Below are positions 1-5,177 of a stretch of 5,333 bases of DNA, in pieces (within the stretch, counting starts at the first letter, position 1; each line of letters begins with the position of its first letter). The notes under the pieces are model-generated. The model saw only the letters and a program-made list of their open reading frames with translations. It was not told the origin of the DNA and ran no database searches. A program made the position numbers and the translations under genes. Source of the DNA: a bacterium (GTDB lineage Bacteria; Patescibacteriota; Patescibacteriia; UBA2591; JAGGZP01); the NCBI GenBank assembly GCA_021161965.1, contig JAGGZP010000065.1, forward strand, positions 1 through 5,333, in the 5' to 3' direction.

Positions 1-67
1 TTAACAAAAAAAAAAAAAATAAAATAAAAATAAAAAATTAGAAATTATTTCTCATCAAACAATTTAA
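1..67 (+). other. A-rich low-complexity left edge with remnant LeuRS frame
   Basis: Positions 6-19 are a run of 14 A, followed by more A-rich sequence to about 37. In the leuS frame, stops fall at 2-4 and 20-22. Codons 32-64 read KKLEIISHQTI, which fits LeuRS, and TAA follows at 65-67. The low complexity and repeated stops fit an unreliable contig end, though real decay of the gene would look the same. Confidence 0.6.
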
Positions 68-508
68 AAAGTTAGTAGTGACTTAGAAAACTTTAAATTT
101 AATACAGCAGTTGCTGCTTTAATGGCGTTTTTCAATGTAATTGAAAAAAATAAAAACAATTTGTCTAAACAAACCGTTGAAATATTTCTAAAACTTCTTT
201 CGCCATTTGCTCCACATATCTCCGAAGAATTATGGCATAAAATTAACCCGAAAATCCCTCACAAAAGATCTATTTTCCAAGAACAATGGCCAAAATATGA
301 TCCAAAATTAATTAAAGAAGAAAACATTATATTAGTTATTCAAATCAATGGAAAAGTAAGGGATAAAATAAAAATCAAACGCGATCTATCAAAAGAGGAA
401 ATTGAAAAAATAGCAAAAAATAGAGAAAAAATAATAAAATATTTATCCGGAAAAAATATTAGAAAAACAATTTTTGTACCAAACAAATTAATAAACTTTG
501 TAATATAA
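68..508 (+). CDS. leuS: Leucyl-tRNA synthetase, C-terminal fragment (5' part absent or broken)
   Basis: This is the C-terminal end of leucyl-tRNA synthetase, the cytoplasmic class I enzyme that charges tRNA-Leu. From the first ATG (122) the product is 128 aa, against 800 or more for a full enzyme. Seen: the anticodon-binding helix motif LLSPFAPHISEELW (residues 25-38 from that ATG), the C-terminal motif QINGKVRDK (74-82), and the typical ending VPNKLIN. The ATG is not the true start: codons 68-121 read KVSSDLENFKFNTAVAAL, ordinary LeuRS sequence. Upstream, codons 32-64 still read like LeuRS (KKLEIISHQTI), but TAA at 65-67 interrupts them where a Lys codon would be expected. The catalytic, editing and zinc domains lie outside the window or are lost. 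Either the gene is a pseudogene or the sequence is wrong at a contig edge; I favour an edge error or a partial gene. The identification is secure; the functional status is not. Confidence 0.9.
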   Translation, partial: KVSSDLENFKFNTAVAALMAFFNVIEKNKNNLSKQTVEIFLKLLSPFAPHISEELWHKINPKIPHKRSIFQEQWPKYDPKLIKEENIILVIQINGKVRDKIKIKRDLSKEEIEKIAKNREKIIKYLSGKNIRKTIFVPNKLINFVI

Positions 509-546
509 TTTTATATAAGGTCGACTAATTTAAATTAATTATATTT

Positions 547-768
547 ATGATGAAAAATTGTCAGCACAATTTAATTCATCAACTATCCGAAACAATGGAT
601 AGTTTATGGAGAATGGATCAATATGTCAAAGACGCTGAAATGGAAAATTGCCAAGGAGGTGCAGATTTCTGGAGAAACTTTAAAAAGACTCTCGAAGAGC
701 AAGTAAAACTGCTAAAAGAGCAATTAGAAAAGGTAGTAAAAGAAGAAGGGTTAGATATAAATAGATAA
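547..768 (+). CDS. Small helical protein of unknown function (73 aa)
   Basis: I cannot assign a function. The product is short, charged and predicted entirely helical. One helix spans about residues 6-32 (LIHQLSETMDSLWRMDQYVKD), a turn holds CQGGAD (35-40), and a second long amphipathic helix spans about 41-67, rich in Glu, Lys and Leu. The result looks like a helical hairpin, half of a four-helix bundle, so it could dimerise. There is no signal peptide or membrane segment. Two cysteines (C5, C35) and H7, H11 and several Glu are possible metal ligands, but nothing proves this. The gene begins 38 bp after leuS and is followed by 72 bp before the DUF167 gene, all on the same strand. ATG at 547 and ATG at 550 are both possible starts; neither has a Shine-Dalgarno. 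The style resembles short proteins I associate with Parcubacteria, from memory. That it is a real gene is fairly likely from its composition and its fit between neighbours. Confidence 0.7.
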   Translation: MMKNCQHNLIHQLSETMDSLWRMDQYVKDAEMENCQGGADFWRNFKKTLEEQVKLLKEQLEKVVKEEGLDINR

Positions 769-795
769 TTACTCAACCGGTTTCAAAGATAATTT

Positions 796-812
796 TGGAG
801 GCTGATCCTCTA
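796..812 (+). terminator. Possible weak intrinsic terminator / RNA hairpin
   Basis: TGGAGG (796-801) pairs with CCTCTA (807-812) around a 5-base loop, giving a 6-bp stem with one G-T pair. Four bases later comes the T-rich stretch TTTTTATTTT (817-826). This could be a weak rho-independent terminator after the 73-aa gene. The stem also buries a GGAGG sequence, which lies 39 bases before the ATG at 841 and is too distant to serve as its ribosome binding site. The short stem keeps confidence low. Confidence 0.3.
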
Positions 813-817
813 CAAGT

Positions 818-835
818 TTTTATTTTAAAATAAAA
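818..835. repeat. 18-bp perfect AT-only palindrome
   Basis: TTTTATTTTAAAATAAAA is its own reverse complement and ends 5 bp before the ATG at 841. It could be an operator or an mRNA hairpin controlling the DUF167 gene. In a genome this AT-rich, AT-only palindromes arise easily by chance, so no function is claimed. Confidence 0.35.
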
Positions 836-840
836 TTTAT

Positions 841-1059
841 ATGAAACTTTTTGTTAAAGTTAAACCAGGCTCAAAAGAAGAAAAAATTAAAAAAATTGAT
901 AAAAATAATTTTGTAGTTAAAATTTATCAAAAAGCAGAGAAAGGAAGAGCGAATAAAGCAGTAATTGAGATAATTTCTAAATATTTTGATATCCCAAAAT
1001 CGAGAATTAAAATAAAAAGCGGTTTGACCAGCCGCCGAAAAATCATTGAAATTTTATGA
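841..1059 (+). CDS. DUF167/YggU family protein
   Basis: This is a 72-aa protein of the DUF167 (YggU, COG1872) family, a small soluble alpha/beta fold found in bacteria, archaea and eukaryotes without an established biochemical role. Seen: the opening strand with VKPGSK (residues 7-12), the signature KGRANKAVIEIIS (34-46), and IKSGLTSRRKIIEIL (58-72), the typical Gly-x-x-Ser-Arg-x-Lys ending. The length is at the short end of the family range, yet all core elements are present, so the gene looks intact. The start ATG follows an AT-only leader (TAAAATTTAT) without a Shine-Dalgarno. The stop TGA overlaps the ATG of the next gene in an ATGA junction, so the two are probably cotranscribed and translationally coupled. 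The family assignment is firm; the function is unknown. Confidence 0.92.
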   Translation: MKLFVKVKPGSKEEKIKKIDKNNFVVKIYQKAEKGRANKAVIEIISKYFDIPKSRIKIKSGLTSRRKIIEIL

Positions 1060-2102
1060 AAGAAATAGTAGTTATAATCCCCGTTTATAACGGCGAAAAA
1101 TATTTATTTGATTGCCTAAATAGTTTAAAAGAGCAAACTTTTTTACCGGCAAAAATTATTGTTATTGATAATGCTTCAAAGGATAAAAGTGTAGAAGTTG
1201 CTGAAAAATTCAAAAAAAAATTTCAAAGATTAACAATCATTTCCAATAAAAAAAATTTAGGTTTTGCTCGTGCCGTTAATCAGGGAATAAAAGAGGTGAT
1301 AAATTCTGATATAGATTATATCCTTCTTTTAAATCAAGATGCATTTTGCGAGAAAAAATGTTTTGAAAAATTAGTTGAGGTTGCACAAAAACAAAATAAT
1401 TCATTTGCTCTTCAGCCATTAATTTTTAATTTTCCAGATAAAAATAAAATACAGACAGCAGGTGACCGAATTCATTTTTTGGGTTTTGGTTATTCTGGTA
1501 ATTATAATTTAGAAATTAAAAAATTTAAACCAAAAATTAAAGAGATTCCTTATGCATCTGGAGCAGCAATGTTTATCAATATGGATATCCTAAAAAAAGT
1601 TGGCCTATTTGATGAAGATTTATTTATGTATCATGAAGATATGGATATTTGTATTCGTGCACGAATGCTCGGCTATAAAATTCTTTTAGTGCCCGAGGCA
1701 ATTGTTTATCATAAATATAATCCAAAACTAACACATTTTAAACTTTATTGGTCGGAAAGAAATCGTGAAATAGTTCTGCTAAAGTTTTACAAACTAGCAA
1801 CATTATTTTTAATATTTCCTTTCTGGTTAATTATGGAGATTGGCACGCTTGCTTATAGCTTATTTACTGGTTGGTTTTGGTTAAAGATAAAAAGTTATTT
1901 CAATGTATTACTTCAATTGCCAAAAATTTTAAACAAAAGGTTCAAAATTCAGAAAACACGAATTGTTAGCGACCGGGAAATTTTAAAATTTTTTGATGAT
2001 AAATTTAATTTCGGTGGTTTTGAACACCCGCTAATTAAATATTTAGTCAATCCACTTTTTGGAACGATTTGGAAAATTATAAAAAATTTCATTTATTGGT
2101 AA
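1056..2102 (+). CDS. GT2 family glycosyltransferase (rhamnosyltransferase-like)
   Basis: This 348-aa inverting glycosyltransferase has a GT-A fold and probably adds a sugar from a nucleotide-sugar to a lipid-linked or surface glycan at the inner face of the membrane. Seen: the N-terminal strand and turn VVIIPVYNGEKYL (residues 5-17), the nucleotide-binding VIDNASKDKS (36-45), NLGFARAVNQG (67-77), an NQD (93-95) where the family has its DxD metal motif, the acceptor segment YASGAAMFI (166-174), and the catalytic-base region FMYHEDMDICIRA (190-202). The ERNR at 234-237 and a hydrophobic stretch at about 244-278 fit the C-terminal membrane-associated part of WbbL-like rhamnosyltransferases. The family is certain; donor and acceptor are guesses. 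The start overlaps the DUF167 stop (ATGA), with no independent Shine-Dalgarno. The 3' end lies 5 bp from the convergent membrane-protein gene. Confidence 0.93.
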   Translation: MKEIVVIIPVYNGEKYLFDCLNSLKEQTFLPAKIIVIDNASKDKSVEVAEKFKKKFQRLTIISNKKNLGFARAVNQGIKEVINSDIDYILLLNQDAFCEKKCFEKLVEVAQKQNNSFALQPLIFNFPDKNKIQTAGDRIHFLGFGYSGNYNLEIKKFKPKIKEIPYASGAAMFINMDILKKVGLFDEDLFMYHEDMDICIRARMLGYKILLVPEAIVYHKYNPKLTHFKLYWSERNREIVLLKFYKLATLFLIFPFWLIMEIGTLAYSLFTGWFWLKIKSYFNVLLQLPKILNKRFKIQKTRIVSDREILKFFDDKFNFGGFEHPLIKYLVNPLFGTIWKIIKNFIYW

Positions 2103-2107
2103 CTATA

Positions 2108-3724
2108 TTATCTAATATCTTCTGTCTTCTCTTTTAGGAAATAATGCCATTGTTCTAAAAATTCAATAAATACCAAAAATGGTGTATCTACCAAAAAGGT
2201 AAAGAAAACACCAACTAAATTCATTTTTTTCCAGCGAGCAGATAACCACTTTCCTGTTCGAATAATTGGGATAGCCAAGGTCTCAATAATTGTTCCGAAA
2301 AATGTTTCTTTAGGCTCAGTAATATGTAGTTCTTGAGCTCGTCGACGAATTTTAACTCCAGTGAAAGCAATTAAAGAAGTAAACATTAATAAAAGTAAAC
2401 AAGAAAGAGGAGGATATTGTAATTTATATAAAAAGAAAATAATTACCCCGTAACAGAAAAAAAATAACATGGTATAGAAAATTTTAAAAATTACTCTAAG
2501 TAACCAAAATCTTTGGGGATAGAGTTCTACTTCATAAACATCGTATTTTATATCCTTATAAACAATTTTTTTGACCTCCTCAATTACTAACTCTAAATTT
2601 TTTTTACTAGGTAATCTTATAGTAGCTACAAGGAGAAACATTAAAAAAGTTGGCATAGCTACATCTAGTATTGCTGCTAAACAACTAATATGTCCCATAA
2701 CATATTTACTAAAAGGAAATTCTAAAACATAAAGAGAAAATATATTAGTTAAAAATATAGACAATGTACTATAAAAAGCAGATCGATTAGTTCTAGAGCG
2801 GAGCGTTTTTAGACGTCGATTATAGGCCTTTTTTACTGCTTCTTCTAGAAATGTTGGTTGACGCAGATTTTCTTCCGCTTCCATAGGATTTTCAGTAATA
2901 ATGTCACCTAAAATTAAATAAGCGGTATCATATCTCTCACAAATTTTATAAAATTTATCAGCCAAGAAGTGACAATGGATATTATTGAGTTTAGCCCAAA
3001 TATCATGGATAGCTTTAGTAATCTCCTCCAATCTTGAAGAAGAAAGATTTACCCAATCAGGAAAAAGGTATTTAAGTAAATTATAGTTTACAATTGGTTC
3101 GTCCAATTTAAAAAGTGCTTGTTGAACTGCAACATAAATTTGGATATTTTTTTCTTCTTCACTTATTTTTTTAAAGCTCATAGCATACTTACCAATTTTT
3201 ATTCTCTCTCTCATTATAGTCGACATATAATCGATCAAAGCATTTTCTCTTGCATAAAGAGAGGGATCTAATGTTTCTTCAATTTCACAAGCTGCCACAG
3301 ATAAAATATTAGTGTAAAATTCACTTTGAGTTTTACTTTTAGGTATTGGAGGAGCATTTTTTAAAATGAATGTATATTTATTTAAAATATTTTGAACCTG
3401 ATTAATTTTCGATTTTTTTATATAATTATTAGGGAAATGTCCTCCACGAATTAGTTCTAAAACAAAAGACTCGGCTACATTCTGAACACAATTTTTAAAA
3501 AGCAACCTTCTTTTTAAAATTCTTTCAATAGCAATACGACGCATTAAGTGTTCTTCTCGCCAATCTACTATTTCTCTAATCTTTTCGTAGAAGCTAGCAA
3601 CTTTACTAGTTACTTCATCTACTCTAATAGTAATCTCACCTTTTTTTGGTTGAAGAGACTGAAGCCAATTTTGATATTTATTGATAAGTTTTTGAGTAGG
3701 TAAAGACAATTCAGGCATATTCAT
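2108..3724 (-). CDS. Large membrane protein of unknown function (538 aa)
   Basis: I do not recognise a named family. The N-terminal ~310 residues look soluble and alpha-helical, with a charged segment (VASFYEKIREIVDWREEHL, 42-60) and basic helices (RRIAIERILKRR, 62-73). A strongly basic stretch at 299-317 (KAYNRRLKTLRSRTNR) precedes the first membrane helix and suggests the N-terminal domain is cytoplasmic. Hydrophobic segments lie at about 318-337, 346-368, 411-434, 438-456 and 503-522. KIRRR (458-462) after the fourth also suggests a cytoplasmic loop. I see no Walker, protease, transferase or transporter motif and no signal peptide. ATG at 3722-3724 gives MNMPEL; a second ATG lies at 3716-3718; neither has a Shine-Dalgarno. 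The gene starts 18 bp after tRNA-Gly on the same strand, so it is probably read from the tRNA promoter. Its 3' end faces the GT2 gene. That it is a real gene is nearly certain from its length and domain-like composition. Confidence 0.88.
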   Translation of the reverse strand: MNMPELSLPTQKLINKYQNWLQSLQPKKGEITIRVDEVTSKVASFYEKIREIVDWREEHLMRRIAIERILKRRLLFKNCVQNVAESFVLELIRGGHFPNNYIKKSKINQVQNILNKYTFILKNAPPIPKSKTQSEFYTNILSVAACEIEETLDPSLYARENALIDYMSTIMRERIKIGKYAMSFKKISEEEKNIQIYVAVQQALFKLDEPIVNYNLLKYLFPDWVNLSSSRLEEITKAIHDIWAKLNNIHCHFLADKFYKICERYDTAYLILGDIITENPMEAEENLRQPTFLEEAVKKAYNRRLKTLRSRTNRSAFYSTLSIFLTNIFSLYVLEFPFSKYVMGHISCLAAILDVAMPTFLMFLLVATIRLPSKKNLELVIEEVKKIVYKDIKYDVYEVELYPQRFWLLRVIFKIFYTMLFFFCYGVIIFFLYKLQYPPLSCLLLLMFTSLIAFTGVKIRRRAQELHITEPKETFFGTIIETLAIPIIRTGKWLSARWKKMNLVGVFFTFLVDTPFLVFIEFLEQWHYFLKEKTEDIR

Positions 3725-3744
3725 TTTATAAAAGTTTATAAAAG
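3725..3744 (-). repeat. 10-bp perfect tandem duplication between tRNA-Gly and the membrane-protein start
   Basis: On the + strand TTTATAAAAG occurs twice in direct succession (3725-3734 and 3735-3744). The second copy includes the discriminator and last acceptor base of the tRNA; the first ends directly at the start codon of the 538-aa gene. Each copy contains the palindrome TTTATAAA. It may be a slippage duplication, or serve as the tRNA 3' trailer and AT-rich translation leader. Confidence 0.7.
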
Positions 3745-3814
3745 CGGGTAACGGGAGTCGAACCCGTATCCTCTCCTTGGAAGGGAGATATAATAGCCGT
3801 TATACGATACCCGC
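3743..3814 (-). tRNA. tRNA-Gly (anticodon UCC)
   Basis: The 72-nt tRNA folds fully. The acceptor stem GCGGGTA pairs with TACCCGC, with discriminator U at 3743 as is usual for bacterial tRNA-Gly. The D arm starts GTAT and carries the GG pair in AACGGCT. The anticodon stem TCTCC/GGAGA holds the loop CTTCCAA, with anticodon TCC at 3779-3781, which reads GGA and, by wobble, GGG. The variable region is GGAT, and the T arm is ACGGG/CCCGT around TTCGACT. CCA is not encoded, so the CCA-adding enzyme must supply it. A sigma-70-type promoter lies just upstream, and the 538-aa gene follows 18 nt downstream on the same strand. Confidence 0.97.
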
Positions 3815-3828
3815 AGTCTATTTTTATT

Positions 3829-3834
3829 TATAAT
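3829..3834 (+). promoter_or_regulatory. Possible -10 box for the GT4 gene
   Basis: A perfect TATAAT lies about 35 bp before the ATG at 3870. The hexamer at the proper -35 distance (3806-3811, inside the tRNA) is GATACC and matches poorly. In AT-rich DNA this box could be chance. If it is used, the transcript would have a leader of about 30 nt, and the promoter would interleave with that of the divergent tRNA. Confidence 0.3.
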
Positions 3835-3835
3835 A

Positions 3836-3863
3836 AGTATAAAATATAAATAACTTAAGTCAA
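3836..3863 (-). promoter_or_regulatory. Sigma-70-type promoter of tRNA-Gly (and probably the 538-aa gene)
   Basis: On the minus strand TTGACT (3863-3858) is followed, after a 16-bp spacer, by TATACT (3841-3836); each box differs from consensus at one base. Initiation about 7 bases further on would be near 3829, leaving a leader of roughly 15 nt before the tRNA. No other promoter as good is visible between the tRNA and the downstream gene. The -35 box lies only 6 bp before the start codon of the divergent GT4 gene. Confidence 0.75.
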
Positions 3864-3869
3864 GAAGAT

Positions 3870-5057
3870 ATGAAAATTGTTCAAATAGTTTGTCGTTTTC
3901 TTCCTTATACTAGTGGTATTGGTAATGTTTGTTTAAATGAATCGAGAGAGCTTGTAAAATTGGGACATGACATCGTTGTTTTTACACCGAGATATAAAAA
4001 AGAAAATATTATTGAAAATAAATTCTTAGTCAGATATTTTCGACCAATTTTAAAATACGGTAATGCTGCCTTTATTCCACAAATAATTTCCCAATTAAAA
4101 AATTTTGATATTATTTATCTTCATTGGCCGTTTATTGGTGCTACGGAGATAATTTTACTTTGGAAAATATTCAAAAAATTTTTGTCTGGCATCCGTCCGG
4201 CAGGCAGGCATGAATCCACGTTAATAGTTCGTTATCATATGGATTTAATCGGGCAGGGTATTACTGGCTTCTTTTTTAAAATTTACAGCTTTATTTTTCT
4301 CCCCTTGTTAATTAAATACTCAAACAAAATTATTGTTTCAACATTTGATTATTTAAGGCATTCGCAAATTAAAAGATACTTCAAAAAATATCCAAATAAA
4401 TTTATTGAAATTCCTTTTGGTGTTGATCTAGTAAAATTTTCCCCAAAACAAAAAAATAAAAACTTATTAAGAAAATATAAAATTGATCCAGACAACCAAA
4501 TAATTCTATTTGTTGGCGGACTTGATCGAGCACATTACTTTAAAGGGGTAAATATTTTACTGAAAGCAATAGCAAAATTAAAATCTGCTATTTCTGATTT
4601 CAAATTGCTAATTATTGGTAATGGCAATTTGCGACCATTTTACGAAAAAATAGCCAAAGATCTGAGAGTAGGCGATAGAGTTGTTTTTGTCGGCCGAATT
4701 CCTGATCAAAGTCTGCCAGATTTTTATAATTTAGCCAATATCTTTATTCTACCTTCAACCACAAAATCCGAAGCGTTTGGTTTGGTATTACTTGAAGCAA
4801 TGGCTTGCGCCAAACCGATTATTGTTTCAAATCTCCCCGGTCCGCGAACATTAGTTAAAAAAAATATAAACGGTTTATTAGTAAAGCCGGGTGATGTTGG
4901 CGATTTAATGGAAAAGTTAAAGTTTTTGTTGGAAAATAAAAAAATCGCCAAAGAGTGGGGGATAAATAGCCGAAAATTAGTTGAAGAAAAATATAATTGG
5001 TCTGTTATTGGACAAAAAATTGAAGAAGTTTACAAAAAAGTGTTGACAGAAATGTAA
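3870..5057 (+). CDS. GT4 family glycosyltransferase
   Basis: This 395-aa retaining glycosyltransferase has the GT-B fold and is predicted to use a nucleotide-sugar donor in surface-glycan or glycolipid synthesis at the cytoplasmic membrane face. Seen: the N-terminal glycine loop SGIGN (15-19), LVKLGHDIVVFTP (28-40), the acceptor-domain strand and motif VRYHMD (120-125), the linker IPFGVDLVKFSP (181-192), the donor-domain start ILFVGGLDRAHYFKG (212-226) with the phosphate-binding K225, IGNGNL (249-254), and the EX7E motif E301 to E309 in SEAFGLVLLEAMA. The C-terminus is complete (YNWSVI...VYKKVL). Length is normal for the family apart from an extra loop at about residues 105-115 (LSGIRPAGRHE) encoded by unusually G+C-rich DNA. 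Only a weak purine-rich AAGAAG precedes the ATG. It stands alone on its strand, divergent from tRNA-Gly. The family is certain; the sugar is unknown. Confidence 0.95.
   Translation: MKIVQIVCRFLPYTSGIGNVCLNESRELVKLGHDIVVFTPRYKKENIIENKFLVRYFRPILKYGNAAFIPQIISQLKNFDIIYLHWPFIGATEIILLWKIFKKFLSGIRPAGRHESTLIVRYHMDLIGQGITGFFFKIYSFIFLPLLIKYSNKIIVSTFDYLRHSQIKRYFKKYPNKFIEIPFGVDLVKFSPKQKNKNLLRKYKIDPDNQIILFVGGLDRAHYFKGVNILLKAIAKLKSAISDFKLLIIGNGNLRPFYEKIAKDLRVGDRVVFVGRIPDQSLPDFYNLANIFILPSTTKSEAFGLVLLEAMACAKPIIVSNLPGPRTLVKKNINGLLVKPGDVGDLMEKLKFLLENKKIAKEWGINSRKLVEEKYNWSVIGQKIEEVYKKVLTEM
4188..4210 (+). repeat. G+C-rich in-frame insertion (possible dispersed palindromic element)
   Basis: 17 of 23 bases are G or C within an AT-rich gene. 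The block has three consecutive GGCA units (4199-4210), two copies of GGCAT (4188-4192, 4207-4211) and an imperfect palindrome centred on CCGG (4197-4200). It encodes GIRPAGR in frame, between helix LLWKIFKK and strand TLIVRYHMD, where GT4 relatives usually have a short turn. From memory, similar 'PAGRQAG' inserts recur in Patescibacteria proteins. No second copy occurs here. Confidence 0.6.
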
Positions 5058-5177
5058 TTTATAGAAATTTTTTTATTAAGATAATATCCATTCTAATATT
5101 TTATACTCTGGGCTATTGCAACTGTCTTGAGATTTTTTATTATATTTTTTTTGGAATTTCAAAATTTTCACTTTCTT
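5058..5177. other. Non-coding stretch between GT4 and the deacetylase fragment
   Basis: I see no gene here. The stretch is AT-rich, with an imperfect AATAT/ATATT hairpin near 5083-5100 that is too weak to call a terminator. The exception is the block GGGCTATTGCAACTGTC at 5110-5126, which stands out in base composition. On the minus strand the deacetylase frame stays open for 33 codons past its TGA, until TAA TAA at 5073-5078, but these codons are Lys-rich and do not resemble the family. Confidence 0.5.
5110..5132. other. Possible mobile-element terminal repeat
   Basis: GGGCTATTGCAACTGTC followed by TTGAGA is a mixed-composition block inside otherwise A/T-only DNA, about 45 bp from the point where the deacetylase homology stops. 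The GGG start and its place beside a truncated gene resemble the end of an insertion sequence. No inverted partner and no transposase are in the window, and I cannot name a family. Confidence 0.25.

Noticed and set aside
504..509. TATAAT over the leuS stop as a promoter for the 73-aa gene
   Set aside because: There is no -35-like hexamer at a suitable distance, and such boxes are common by chance in this AT-rich DNA.
4724..4951. 75-codon open frame on the minus strand
   Set aside because: It lies wholly inside the GT4 gene, opposite its EX7E region, and has no family resemblance; it is a shadow frame.
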